Part shown: positions 58,101-64,000 of the stretch, piece after piece
Position numbering within the stretch: the stretch's first letter is position 1
Layout of the letters: the number at the start of each line of letters is the position of its first letter
Assembly: GCA_946406115.1 (NCBI GenBank)
Contig: OX291553.1
Span: 1,803,001-1,867,000 of the forward strand
Direction of reading: 5' to 3'
Source of the DNA: Apoda limacodes
Lineage: Eukaryota > Arthropoda > Insecta > Lepidoptera > Limacodidae
DNA length: 64,000 bases
Notes under the pieces: generated by a model
Databases searched by the model: none
Told to the model about the DNA's origin: nothing
What the model saw: only the letters and a program-made list of their open reading frames with translations
Translations under genes and position numbers: made by a program

Positions 58101-60820
58101 GCGTTTATAAAACGTACAAACACACTTTTGCGTTTATAAAAATGTTATGGATTCTTTGAATCACACTACCTTATTTCAACCCTGGTTATTATTTATCAAG
58201 TCGAATTATAAGTTCATTACTTTACCTTGTCCTAAATCATTGTGCCGTGTGCGGGCCCTATTCCCCTAACTACGTTTGAACACTCACTCGGCCGCGTCTC
58301 AGCGAAACTAAGCTTAAGGAAAATAACGATTACAAAGTACATATCTCAATTTCAGTATATTCTAATTAAGTTTACTTCAGTTTTGTTATCCATACTCAAT
58401 TCCTGCCCCAGTCAGTAAAAAAAAATTTTTTTTTTTACAGAATGAAATAAATCTGCGAACGTTGCCTTTTCTATTATATATCTAATTTGGATATGCATTC
58501 CTACCTTCACATTTTTTTTGTAAGAACAAAAACTTCAGAAGTTAATAAACAGTCATTTCCCTTTAGAACAAATCATAATCTAAATTGATGGTCGGTCACC
58601 AGCAAGAATAAGACAAACTGATAGTTAAAAAGCGGACAATAAAAGTGATTAACAATATAATGATAATTATCTGGGTAACTGGCAGAACAAAAACTATTAT
58701 GTATGTAAGATAGCATATTTTCGACACTTATACCAGACATATGCAAACAGAGAGAGTAGTGATTATAAACATGGTTTCCCTAAAACATGGTTGAGCGAAG
58801 CGATGGCTGATTCATGTGTCATACTCGAGAACGGGTGCCGCCTGTGGAGGCTGGTCTGCTCTTGCAAACTTCTTTGTATTCTTAGTATTTAGTCTTACTT
58901 TTTTCTTTTGTTTATCAATACTGTAAGACATTGATTATTTCTTAGTGATGAATATATAAACTGTCTTTTTTTATATTAGATACTTTTTTATGTTGTGCTT
59001 GTGCTTTATATTTCATGTTTTTTATGTTTGTAATGGAAAGTGTCCTTTTATGATAGGGATTTTCCAATATTTTAATTGAACGCTGTAAGAGAAAGGGAGA
59101 AAAGAAATGCCCTTGCTGACTTTCTTGCCGGTTCTTCTCAGTACAAGGTCTCCCGCCCTATACGCTATAGACTTACGAACCGATGGCGTAGTGACATTCA
59201 TAAGTGCTAAATTATTGTAGCCTTAACTGAATAAATGATATTGAATTTGAATTTTGAATTTATATTATCTTTCAGTGAGAAATTAAAGACACTTTGCTGT
59301 AGGGTTCCAAATATGAAAACTTAAAAATCTCGATAAAAATCTCAGGATATTAGGCTTGTTATTATAGTAAAATATGATCGCAAAGGAGCAGCAAATTTAA
59401 TCCGTCTCCAGCGTTAATATAGTTGGATAGTGTCATATCAACAGGATGATTTGAGTTTTGTAACAGAAATAGCTGGCAGGAAAAAAGGACTAAGAATTCA
59501 TTTAGCCCAATTAATCAAGGGAATTCGCAGGAATCCCATGGCTGTTACTAAACTCCGCTCAAGCCAAGCCACGTGTAAAAACTAGTTTTATATAAGATTT
59601 AAGTTATCATTTTAAGAGGATATACTTCGCGGCGCCTCGCAGCGGGCTTCATATAAATGATTTTTTCACTTATTTTTGACATTTGCAGATAAAACACCAA
59701 GAAATTTTGAATACATGTTCTATTAATAAATATCTAGGTCTGCAGTGTGCCAGTTTTCTATCAAATTTTATACTTCAAAAGTTATACAGGATTCTAGTTT
59801 TTCATACAAATGTTTTCAAAAATATTTCTAGTTAATAGAACGTTTTACTAATACTAAGAAATTGAACACTGATTGATCAGAAAATGTCAAAAACAAATAA
59901 TCAACAGGTAGATACTTAAAATATTTTTGAATACTTGTTCAAAATTATGTTAGTCGAAACACAAACAATAATCCTTTTTTTTTTTTTTTTTTTTAATACC
60001 ACTAAGGTGGCAAACAAGCACACGGTCCGCCTGATGGTAAGTGGTCACCGTGGCCTATAGACGCTTGCAACACCAGGGGTATCACTCGCGCGTTATCGAC
60101 CCTTCAAAAATCCAATAACATCTTTCTTGAAGAACCCCATACTGTAGTCCTTAGAGAAAACCTTTGTCAGTATCATGTTTTAAAACTTAATTTTTAAATA
60201 TTTTTTTTGAAGACTGCAGTAAAATCAGTGTATTGCATAATTATCACCACATTGTAAAATATTTAGAACGATGCTTGGGTAATTCAGAGATTTTTTTGTG
60301 CCCTCATGTGTACAAACTTTTGTTTGTCAGTAGTCTTTGTATTTTTTCTGGAGTCTCTTTATTTTGTCGGGAGTCTGGGATTCCCTACTCTGCAAACTAG
60401 CAAAAAAAAGAGAGGAGTTCTGTGTAGTGTTCTTTGACATCCGTTTGGATATAGTTCTTCAAGAGGATATTATATAGAAATTTCAATTTTTAGTATCTCT
60501 ATAGTGTAAATATTCCGTGAATATGTCATTTCAATTTAAATGTTAAACATAAAATATTGGGCTTTTAATATCTACCAACTTTGTATTTTCTCACCTCTCA
60601 GTGTGGCTCCAAACGTGAATACAGCTAACGTCGCTATAAAGGTACTTATGAACTCTGGCAGTCTCACGAAGAACTTTTCCAATGATTCCGCGTACTTTTC
60701 GATCCACTTGACGCCCTCTGTGAGTGGATCCCAGTATTTTGGTTTTTCCTCAGATGTATCATCTGAGACTTTGGGTTCTGTTTCATCTTTGTCAAACCGT
60801 TGTCGTACGTCTATTGTCAT
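30955..60820 (-). CDS. Fatty acid hydroxylase superfamily (FAXDC2-like) membrane protein, six coding exons
   Basis: Joined exons 60820-60595, 47113-46917, 36637-36389, 34771-34588, 32785-32613 and 31116-30955 give 396 residues plus TAG with consistent phases and no stop. Family members are ER membrane di-iron oxygenases acting on lipids or sterols; the substrate of this one cannot be read from sequence. The three histidine boxes are complete: HRLYH (232-236), HKLHH (245-249) and HDKHH (323-327). AVHPVE (261-266) and HGIIDHSG (298-305) are also conserved. Hydrophobic stretches lie near 57-72, 120-140, 172-193, 211-224 and 274-295, as expected for a multi-pass protein. The ATG is chosen because an acceptor (TTTTAG) precedes it by one base, implying a 5' UTR intron. 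Closest type is FAXDC2; alkylglycerol monooxygenase and C4-methylsterol oxidase are less likely relatives. It looks functional. Confidence 0.92.
31270..31378 (-). mobile_element. LINE 3'-terminal fragment in host intron 5
   Basis: T-run, then ATACCGCTAAGGTGGTAAAC and the CGCCTGATGGTAAGCGG box. It matches the last 100 bp of the 54434-58087 family and is strongly 5'-truncated. Confidence 0.85.
31379..32612 (-). other. Rest of host intron 5
   Basis: AT-rich. The only other open frames are short and without motifs. 32100-32240 is almost pure A/T with TATTATA repeats. No further exon with the expected phase is needed, because exons 5 and 6 join directly. Confidence 0.55.
32613..32785 (-). CDS. 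Host gene coding exon 5 with histidine box 3 (residues 286-343)
   Basis: Acceptor TTATTTTCAG, donor AAG|GTACCT; 173 bases completing the split Val codon and ending in phase 0. It encodes PFYVVTVYNYYHGIIDHSG, a Trp-rich loop (YWWQPWQPDA) and the third box HDKHHEYFHCNFGF, ending LWDK. Confidence 0.93.
32786..34587 (-). other. Host intron 4, with a dispersed-repeat copy at 33055-33460
   Basis: 33065-33460 (+) carries CGGCAGACTGCGAGTCTGCC, a CGAAGGGTTCGAAC box, a GACGGACGGACGGACAG run and a terminal GGGTACGGAACCCTAAAAA. It is a diverged relative of the repeat at 27170-28110. The remainder is AT-rich with no gene. Confidence 0.6.
34588..34771 (-). CDS. Host gene coding exon 4 with histidine boxes 1 and 2 (residues 225-285)
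   Basis: Acceptor TTAATCCAG, donor G|GTATGT; 184 bases, leaving one base of the next codon. It encodes DYTTYIMHRLYHTPWLYKHF, then HKLHHKYKQPTAFSVTAVHP. HxxxH and HxxHH are the metal-ligand boxes of the superfamily. Confidence 0.93.
34772..36388 (-). other. Host intron 3
   Basis: AT-rich. It contains (AT)n/(GT)n microsatellites at 36112-36136 and, at 36255-36290 (+), a short AAGTGCGAGCCGGACTCGG piece of the dispersed repeat. No open frame of interest. Confidence 0.5.
36389..36637 (-). CDS. Host gene coding exon 3 (residues 142-224)
   Basis: Acceptor TTTATTTATAG, donor GTT|GTAAGT; 249 bases, phase 0 at both ends. It encodes WYFYMNRRHQAQDWKIQPNK, the HEILIG...FLACYI membrane segment, VYYQFDEYGW and a second hydrophobic run ending IFIYV. 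Confidence 0.9.
36749..37320. repeat. Four tandem units of ~145 bp in host intron 2
   Basis: Units open with GTTTGTGCAAACCAATGTTG (variants) near 36749, 36898, 37032 and 37180. Each continues with ATCTCCAAAACTA, a GCGATTTTGATGC box, GGTAACTCACTAGGG and a GCTGCAGTAAACATT box. Periods are 149, 134 and 148 bp. Non-coding; an intronic minisatellite or a multimerised transposon segment. Confidence 0.82.
37427..37670. repeat. Two ~120-bp tandem units
   Basis: AAGCCAAAAGGTGGATACTGGAAC... at about 37447 and GGCCAAAAGGAATATAGTGGAGC... at about 37569 are followed in both cases by TCNTNAATGGTTACTAG, AAACCTTCG.GTTTCGGCTT.TT and a TTGATTTGTA-like part. The units are diverged. They lie between the tandem array above and a Helitron remnant and may belong to the latter. 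Confidence 0.55.
37851..38100 (-). pseudogene. Helitron Rep/helicase protein, C-terminal fragment
   Basis: Minus-strand reading from about 38100 gives KKERQGTTVDKAVIYL, then a short loop, KKQAFVALSRVRSLYGVVI, and a polar tail ending in TAG at 37853-37851. QGxTxDxAVI and AFVALSRVRSLxG are the last conserved helicase motifs of PIF1-type Helitron helicases. Only this end is present: upstream sequence degenerates into A/T DNA. No Helitron 3' hairpin with a CTRR end was identified. Confidence 0.8.
38500..38569. repeat. 70-base hairpin, 23-bp stem
   Basis: ATCTCTCGCGAAGTTAGTCAT (from 38500) pairs with ATGACCGACTTCGCGAGAGAT (ending 38569) with two mismatches and a loop of about 24 bases. It lies just inside the left inverted repeat of the surrounding element. 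Confidence 0.75.
38745..39985 (+). pseudogene. LINE RT fragment with TTTGAA-type tail
   Basis: RT blocks in broken frames: HHETLIRKLQHYGIRGTAL, MGVPQGSILG, YINDLPEVV, LFADDTSLLF (catalytic FADD intact), then the thumb with FLGITLGAKLQWVPHI. Frames shift at about 38850, 38910 and 39335. A 3' untranslated region follows and ends in TTTGAATTTGAATTT at about 39968-39982, a tail common among lepidopteran LINEs. Same family as 25345-26645. 5'-truncated before RT motif A. Confidence 0.85.
40150..40790. other. GC-rich block with a 164-codon open frame, function unknown
   Basis: This block has clearly higher GC than its surroundings. The plus strand stays open from 40296 to 40790 (MRDSVRVLRCEASESG ...), and overlapping frames are open on both strands. 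That is typical of GC-rich non-coding DNA. No domain, signal peptide or family is recognised. It may be cargo or a 5' region of the surrounding inverted-repeat element. Confidence 0.35.
41011..42460. other. Host intron 2 DNA, with a GC-rich patch at 41865-42000
   Basis: Mostly AT-rich. The patch at 41865-42000 has GTGAGTAGTGAGTACGG, CAAGTGCAAGTGCACTGAC and CGACAACGCGTCGTTCGTCG, and a donor-like AAG|GTAAAA follows at 42060. This could be a promoter and first exon on the plus strand, but nothing downstream supports a coding gene. Confidence 0.35.
42461..42750. mobile_element. MITE with ~16-bp TIRs and an internal 80-bp tandem duplication
   Basis: Left end AGGCTGGGTTGCACCAAC (42461); right end on the other strand AGGCTAGGTTGCACTAAC (from 42750). 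Inside, a 70-base block starting AAATCTCTATCGTCAGCTAT is repeated without change at 42511-42580 and 42591-42660, period 80. An inverted TTTAAAAATAGCTGA piece follows. No target duplication beyond a possible TA could be fixed. Family not assigned. Confidence 0.72.
43056..43450 (+). mobile_element. LINE 3' end fragment (54434-58087 family), plus strand
   Basis: It encodes the ORF C-terminus (FASLCVFYRLYNGMCSEQLFEM, TATFYHRT, HSHTLEPKWSRTVRF) with a one-base frameshift near 43200. It continues through LPAKVFSKDYSMGFF and the 3' terminal box ACCGCTTACCATCAGGCGG to an A-run at 43440. 5'-truncated copy in host intron 2, antisense to the host gene. Confidence 0.88.
43451..44809. other. AT-rich host intron 2 DNA
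   Basis: No coding pattern. 44635-44800 holds phrases (CCCCCTTAAGGTTTCAATTTTTAAAAATCC, shortened here) that recur inside the next element, so its relatives may extend to this point. Confidence 0.4.
44810..46436. mobile_element. 1.6 kb element with ~290-bp inverted repeats inside a TA microsatellite
   Basis: The left end TATATATAAAAGGCAATGTC (about 44812) plus CTGACTGACT is mirrored at the right by AGTCAGTCAGGACATTGCCC (46402-46421) followed by TATATA. The arms continue inward for about 290 bp. Shared phrases: AAAACAGTGTAAT/ATTACACTG, the CTTTTGACTAAGATTCA box and GGAATTCGGTTA (45078 and, inverted, 46127). The 1.0 kb interior is made of diverged repeats (CAAGTTTCAAGTA..TTG, CCCCTTAGG, TTTTTGAAAAA). 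(TA)n on both sides suggests TA-targeted insertion. No transposase. Confidence 0.7.
46917..47113 (-). CDS. Host gene coding exon 2 (residues 76-141)
   Basis: Acceptor TTTTTTTTTCAG precedes 47113; donor CAT|GTAAGT follows 46917. The 197 bases complete the split Gly codon and end in phase 0. It encodes EWVVILVTALKQ, a hydrophilic loop, LENLKMQHFGS, and a membrane segment ending LYFLIGGFLH, all typical of the insect family. Confidence 0.9.
47420..47743 (-). pseudogene. Mobile-element-derived C-terminal domain fragment
   Basis: The minus-strand frame begins MKRSLFTINIPSVLEPPAIS and carries DGRRPDGLSLIPWEKEQALI followed by WDATCVDTLAPSHL and, after a stop, EFVPFAAETLGPWG. From memory this block is common in insect and other invertebrate genomes at the end of predicted reverse-transcriptase-like proteins, with RRPDG and WDATC as the conserved parts. 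I do not know its proper family name. Flanking sequence gives no RT core. Confidence 0.55.
48290..48965 (+). pseudogene. LINE ORF C-terminal fragment with AAAT-type tail
   Basis: 48371-48559 reads ESNLRYGILLWGNSVKANRA ... AIC, the thumb region of LINE RTs. It continues in broken frames with SNKLCLPNFRTEL and IYNKLPEDIK, ends near 48790, and has an AAATAAATAAAT tail at about 48952. The family differs from the 54434-58087 element. Confidence 0.75.
48986..49240 (+). mobile_element. Diverged LINE fragment (54434-58087 family), plus strand
   Basis: CTGCCATCTCCGGGCGGGTGC matches the family's HLWAGAPG region. TTTTGATACGGTTTAACGAC corresponds to PFDSVQRR. AAATTGTTCGAAATGATGCC follows, then the 3' end (GGCGGGCTGTAAC ... 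GTGGTATA). Internal deletions remove most of the C-terminal exon-like part. Confidence 0.75.
49241..50089. other. AT-rich host intron 1 DNA
   Basis: No gene or recognisable repeat seen. Confidence 0.4.
50090..50240 (+). mobile_element. Fragment resembling the LINE 5' UTR
   Basis: The block GTAGTGTTTGTGCCAGGGAA ... ACCGGTTGG ... CTACTACAACAGAATGGTCC ... GATCTGTGT follows the same order as 62165-62275 (GTGGTAGTCGTGCCGGAGAA ... CTACTACAACAGAGGGGATC ... CATCTGTGT). It is a diverged relative, without the ORF. Confidence 0.6.
50241..54433. other. 4.2 kb of host intron 1 without a supported gene
   Basis: 50860-51540 is GC-richer and holds frames on both strands (for example 51556-51293, Cys-rich, no known domain). 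It may be a decayed element but I cannot name it. 51600-54430 is AT-rich with T-runs and no coding signal. Confidence 0.4.
54511..57474 (-). CDS. LINE endonuclease / reverse transcriptase (987 aa), intact
   Basis: This protein nicks target DNA and reverse-transcribes the element's RNA into it. The apurinic-type endonuclease spans about residues 16-240, with FLTETQI (Glu 51), LGDFNAHH (157-160 GDFN) and GSSDH (Asp 233, His 234). A linker runs to about 450. The RT spans about 465-760: PVPKKGDRSDPSNYRPI (525-540), RQYGFRHGRST, SLDIAKAFDRVWH (Asp 608, Asp 614), AGVPQGSVLSP and HCYADDST (Asp 694, 695). A thumb and C-terminal region ends in GVASVHRLR. All catalytic residues seen in active relatives are present and there is no stop, so this copy may be young. 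Clade within jockey/CR1/Daphne-like LINEs not resolved. Confidence 0.95.
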   Translation of the reverse strand: MARNKRKRVYSAAAPSTFNVDFCNIRGIHANLNAVHLHLETAQPTILFLTETQISCPADTSYLHYPGYKLEHNFVSRAGVCMFVREDICCRRLHSLEDRDLSILWVRVDYGGHTRIYACLYRSHSGDTDVTRLFTHLSLTTDKVLEQYPTAELVILGDFNAHHREWLSSRTNNYAGISAHEFALTYGFSQLVLSPTRIPDIEEHTSSLLDLLLTTRPDGYSVSVDAPLGSSDHCLVRTQVSCTQPDPSGPTNWRRVWHYKSADWDGLREFYASYPWRQICFNSEDPDVCAAAVTETILAGMECYIPNPRVAAGVKKRPWFNRSCRKAKILKQNAYEAWTTARFNKDPNISELKRKLNAASRFSKKATARAKFQFIGKIGGRLASYPSGSRAFWSLAKAAEGNFCQSSLPPLRKTDGDLAHSAKEKADLLGSLFASNSNMNDEGAVPPTIPWCGKTMPEISITQREVRRALLSLDVHKSSGPDGIPAVVLKQCAPELCPVLTRLFALSYHTRQFPSSWKTANVHPVPKKGDRSDPSNYRPIAITSLLSKVMERVINTQLLRYLEKHDLLSDRQYGFRHGRSTGDLLVYLTHRWALAIESQGEALACSLDIAKAFDRVWHRGLLSKLPSYGVPEGLCKWVASFLSGRRIRAVVDGSCSDSMDINAGVPQGSVLSPTLFLLHINDMLDMNNIHCYADDSTGDAFYTGRANIPRSVVEENRGELVSQIETILSQVSDWGRVNLVRFNPTKIQVCAFTAKKTPFTVVPQFQNTPLSISKSIGILGVDISSDVQFRDHLSDKVKLASKKLGVLNRAKQYFTSGQRLLLYKSQVRPHMEYCCHLWAGAPGYQLGPFDSVQRRAVRIVDDSKLTCGIEPLSLRRDFASLCVFYRLYNGLCSEELFEMMPTATFYHRTARHRQGIHSHTLEPKWSRTVRFQRNFLPRTLKLWNELPAKVFCKDYSMEFFKKEVIRFLKGRQRASDTPGVASVHRLR
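57475..58087 (-). promoter_or_regulatory. LINE 5' UTR with repeated promoter-like motif
   Basis: GC-rich 5' region shared with 61738-62390. Near its 5' end a motif of the form AGTACTCGCTCGAATAAGC occurs twice in near-identical form (on the plus strand GGCTTATTCGAGCGAGTACT near 58046 and CATTCGAGCAAGTACTCGCT near 58001). Internal promoters are usual in LINE 5' UTRs; that these copies are promoter elements is inference. Confidence 0.5.
58087..58140. repeat. 29-bp direct repeat at the LINE 5' junction
   Basis: ACAAACACACTTTTGCGTTT followed by ATAAAA begins at 58087 and again at 58116. It abuts the 5' end of the full-length LINE and could be a local slippage product or an insertion-associated duplication. 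Confidence 0.7.
58141..59049. other. AT-rich host intron 1 DNA
   Basis: No gene or clear repeat seen. Confidence 0.4.
59050..59265 (+). mobile_element. LINE 3' UTR fragment with TTTGAA-type tail
   Basis: GACTTTCTTGCCGGTTCTTC, CTTACGAACCGATGGCGTAG, and an AATAAATGATATTGAATTTG AATTTTGAATTT tail (split here) are typical of the 3' end of a common lepidopteran LINE group. The TTTCTTCGCC-type phrase at 39848 is its counterpart. No coding part remains. Confidence 0.55.
59266..59978. other. AT-rich host intron 1 DNA
   Basis: No gene or clear repeat seen. Confidence 0.4.
59979..60165 (-). mobile_element. LINE 3'-terminal fragment (54434-58087 family)
   Basis: T-run 59979-59994, then ATACCACTAAGGTGGCAAAC and the family 3' end, up to the GTCCTTAGAGAAAACCTT part of the ORF end. 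5'-truncated, about 430 bp downstream of exon 1's donor in host intron 1. Confidence 0.88.
60166..60594 (-). other. Start of host intron 1
   Basis: AT-rich DNA from the exon 1 donor to the LINE tail; nothing else recognised. Confidence 0.5.
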
Positions 60821-60822
60821 TC
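60595..60822 (-). CDS. Host gene coding exon 1 (residues 1-75 + 1 base)
   Basis: It starts after acceptor TATATTTTAG, with ATG at 60820-60818, and ends at CTGAGAG before the donor GTGAGA (60594-60589). It encodes an acidic, hydrophilic N-terminus (MTIDVRQRFDKDETEP...) and the first hydrophobic segment ending FTFGATLR. Two bases upstream of the ATG belong to the 5' UTR. Any first non-coding exon is further right and not identified. Confidence 0.9.
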
Positions 60823-61737
60823 TAAAATATAACATAATTTATATTAAGATTTTTTTTTTGTTTCATACGAAACACAATGAAGGCATCAAATTACACTATA
60901 TTATATTAAATTTAAAAAAACTATTATTATAACTTTAGCTTTATTAAAATTTGTGTACTATTCAACAGCACTGCACTAATTTGACTAAATACGTTATCAT
61001 GGGAAGGATATTTATTTATTTTAAAACTTCTTACATGATTTTTTTCCACTCACGAGATTCTACAAAGTAAATACATGAACGTCTTTATTATATTAAGTTT
61101 AATAAGAGAATGAAAACGAGTGTCTGTAAAACTTCGATTCTCATTATTTATGACACAATATTAAAAGCAAATTAAGATTATTGCTATCATATAAATTACG
61201 CAAACAATATAACTATGATAACCGATTAATTGGTGACTGATAACTTCATCGGAACAAAAAGGTTCCGCAGAATATAAATAATGTTCAGTCAAACAACTGT
61301 AGTGTGTACGAACAAACCAATAATGTTTGAGCACGCTCCAGTATTGCTATTTGAAACATAACATTTAACAAAGTTTAATATTTATATTGTATAACATGTT
61401 CTTCAATATATAAATATTATTCTTTTGCAATAGTTGTTGCCAGTTAACAGATGTCGGTTGAAAATAAATCATCAAATCAAACAACAGTTTAAAAATTATA
61501 AATGACTATAAAATAACTAGTACCTAAATACTTTTATTGCATAAATATATTGTACCTAATTTTACTAAAAGATTTTTTGCTAAATTATTGTTTCACTGTT
61601 CAAATGACAGTATCATTCCGTGTGTTGATGCACCAGAGACAGTTTTCATCCATTAAAACAATTCCTGCTTTTCCTTGATAAACATAAAATATTCAATAAT
61701 TACAATAATTTGTAAACAGACAAACATTCAGAAGTTT
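60823..61737. other. AT-rich DNA upstream of coding exon 1
   Basis: The acceptor before the ATG shows that the host transcript starts further right or within this stretch. I could not identify a core promoter or 5' UTR exon. No other feature seen. Confidence 0.4.
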
Positions 61738-64000
61738 TAAGAGAGGTAGGCCACTGCGAGTACTCGCTCGAATAAGCCGCCTGCACAAAAGAAACAATAG
61801 AATCAAAACCATAGAATCGAATATGCCCGCTGGTACTTGCTCGAATAAGCGGCCCGAACTGGGGAAGTACCTCCACCTTACAGAAAATCGCGGCCATAAT
61901 AACACTACCAATTAGTAGTGTTGCGTTCCTGACGGTGAGTAAGGTTTCCGGAGCTCTTCGAGGATTCGCTGCGCGGACAGCGGGGGACCGGCGATGCTCG
62001 TTACTATCATTACTCGGCTTAGACTCATCGTGCAGGTACGGCGGTCAGGAAAACCTGATGAAACGGCTGACCGCTGGCCGCCCGCAGGTTAGACAGTTTC
62101 CCGAACCCAGGGATTACTTAATCTCCGCCCTGGGAGGCTGAACCGCCAGCCTGTGCAAATTCTCTAAAGTGGTAGTCGTGCCGGAGAAGGAAACCGGAGT
62201 GGACCCGGCTACTACAACAGAGGGGATCAGGGGCCGTTCCGCCCGCCGTGCAAGCAACTATATCATCTGTGTAGAGCTTCCACAGTTCTGGCACCACAAC
62301 TTTTGTCCTCTAAGCTGTCTGCAAAGTAAATCCTCATCCTTAGTCTAGTAGTAAGTAACTTTTGTACTTGCCGGTGTATGTATGTTCGTCCGGGAGGACA
62401 CCTGTCGATATTGTGGGTGCGCGTATATTACGGCGGCCACACTCGTATCTATGCGTGCCTATAAAGGTTTCATAGTGGTGACGTAACTTGACTTTTCAAG
62501 CACATGAGTTTGACACCTGACAAAGTTTTAGAGCAATATCCCACAGCAGAACTAGTTATTTTGGGAGACTTCAACGCCCACCATCGCGAGTGGCTCAGTA
62601 ATCGAACCAATAACTACGCTGAGATATCTGCTCAAGAATTTCAATTTGAAATTTGAATGAAACGAGAATACCAGATAAAGAGGACCATACGAGCTCCTTA
62701 CTTGACCATCTGCTGACTACACGTCCGGACGGATATTCCGTTTCAGTAGATGCGCCTTTAGGCTCCTCAGACCATTGTGTCGTTCGGACTTAAGTGTCAT
62801 ACACACAACCCGATCCATCTGGGCCACATGGTTGGCGTCGTGTGGCATTATAAGTCGGCAGACTGGGATGGATTGCGAGAATTTTATGCATCGTACCCGT
62901 GGAGGCAGATCTGCTTTAGCTCAGAAGATCCTGACGTCTGCGAAACTGCAGTCACTGAGACAATCCTCACTGGTATGGCTTGTTATAATCCTAACCCGTG
63001 AGTAGCTGCCGGCGTCAAAAAACGACCGTGGTTTAATAGGTCTGGAAGATAGCTTAAATTCTTAAGCAAACTGCATATGAGACTTGAACCACGGCTCGTA
63101 ATAAGGATCCGAATATTTCTGAGGTAAAACGCAAAATAAATGACCTCGAGGTTCATTAAGAAAGCACCTGCCACAGCAAAATTTCAATTCATTTGCAAAA
63201 TAGATGAGTGACTTGCGAGCTACCTTTCTGGGAGTCTTGTTATCTGGTCGCTTGCCCAAGCTGCCGAAGGGAACTTTTGCCAGTCATCGTTACCACCACT
63301 GCGAAAGACCGATGGTGACTTGGCCCATAGTGCTAAAGAGAAAGCAGTTTCTTTGACTCAAACCTGAATATGAACGATGAAGGCGCTGTACCACCTACTA
63401 TACCGTGGTGCGGTAAGACCAGGCCAGAAATCTCCATAACACAGCGGGAGTTCCGGCGGGCGTTGCTTTTTCTAGACGTTCATAAGTCGAGTGGGCCAGA
63501 CGGTATACCAGCAGTGGTGCTTAAGCAGTGTGCTACTGAGTTATGTCCTGTACTCACGCGCCTCTTAGCTCTTTCCTACCACACTAGGCAATTTCTGTCT
63601 TCATTAAAGACTGCGAATGTGCACCCGGTGCCCAAAAAGGACGATAAATCAGATCCATCGAATTACAGGCCCATTGCTATAACCTCTCTCCTCTCCAAGG
63701 TGATGGAGCGTGTGATGACCTACAGCTTCTAAGATACCTAAAAACACGACCTGGTCAGTGACCGTCAATATGGCTTTCGCCACGGTCGCTTGACTGGTGA
63801 CCTTCTAGTTTATCTTACACAGCGCTGGGCACTAGCCATTGAGAGTCTCTACATGTCAATGCCTCCCGCATTGGCATGTAGCCGGACATAGCGACGGCAT
63901 TCGATCGGGTCTGGCACCGGTGTCTTCTATCGAAGTTGCCATCTTACGGAGTGCACGAGGGTTTGTACAAATGGATGGCGAGGTTTTTGTCAGGCAGACG
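61738..64000 (+). mobile_element. Second LINE copy, head-to-head with 54434-58087, degenerate, runs off the window
   Basis: It begins AAGAGAGGTAGGCCACTGCG, the same 5' terminus as the other copy, and carries the same 5' UTR to about 62390. The ORF follows with deletions and shifts: the endonuclease part loses DNA near 62465-62505 and 62635-62660. LGDFNAHHREWL survives at about 62560. Longer intact pieces are 62777-63001 (WHYKSADWDGLREFYASYPW) and 63370-63732 (RT start, NVHPVPKKDDKSDPSNYRPI). RT continues in broken frames to the right edge (RQYGFRHGR, FDRVWHR). Inactive. Confidence 0.9.

Noticed and set aside
61270..61295. TATA box and initiator for the host gene
   Set aside because: TATAAATA and TTCAGT are on the plus strand and only about 12 bases apart, the wrong strand and spacing for the minus-strand gene.
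1..64000. tRNA, rRNA, toxin-antitoxin, defence or other prokaryotic-type systems
   Set aside because: Nothing of this kind was recognised on either strand; all multi-domain proteins found are retrotransposon or transposon products apart from the one host gene.

Overview
This is animal nuclear DNA, most likely from a moth or butterfly. It is AT-rich. It has spliced exons with GT/AG borders, no bacterial-style operons, and a dense load of the repeat types usual in Lepidoptera: jockey/CR1-type LINEs, BEL/Pao, a CsRn1/Kabuki-type gypsy element, Penelope, Helitron, hAT and Tc1, and the dispersed 'ACGGAACCCT ... ACTCGCACTTGGCCGG' repeat. I found no CRISPR array, rRNA, tRNA or prokaryotic system.

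There is one host gene, and it fills the right half on the minus strand. Six coding exons at 60820-60595, 47113-46917, 36637-36389, 34771-34588, 32785-32613 and 31116-30955 join in phase. They give a 396-residue membrane protein of the fatty acid hydroxylase / sterol desaturase superfamily (FAXDC2-like) with its full set of histidine motifs. The terminal exon is short and easy to miss. The gene covers about 30 kb because introns 1 and 2 (13.5 and 10.3 kb) are filled with transposons. Upstream non-coding exon(s) are not located.

Left part (1-30 kb), intergenic and made of dead elements: a Tc1 transposase tail (1-306); a clean hAT MITE with an 8-bp target duplication (423-844); a deleted LINE (2131-3443); a degenerate 0.5-0.6 kb tandem repeat (3785-5350); a truncated gypsy element with LTR, tRNA-Trp primer site, Gag, protease and RT start (6554-8360); BEL/Pao integrase pieces (11703-12420 and 15614-17297); a foldback-like structure around a 141-bp GC-rich tandem repeat (18718-20482); BEL/Pao gag pieces (23726-25054); LINE fragments (22850-23215, 25345-26645); a triplicated ~290-bp repeat (27170-28110); and a Penelope-like element (29372-30875) ending about 80 bp from the host stop codon.

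Right part (31-64 kb), host introns with insertions: a four-unit ~145-bp tandem repeat, a Helitron helicase end, a 2.6 kb inverted-repeat element with a LINE inside it, a MITE with an internal 80-bp duplication, a 1.6 kb long-inverted-repeat element in a TA microsatellite, and several LINE fragments. The best preserved element is a 3.65 kb LINE (54434-58087, minus) with an uninterrupted 987-codon endonuclease/RT ORF. A second copy (61738-64000, plus) lies head-to-head with it, and the first coding exon sits between the two.
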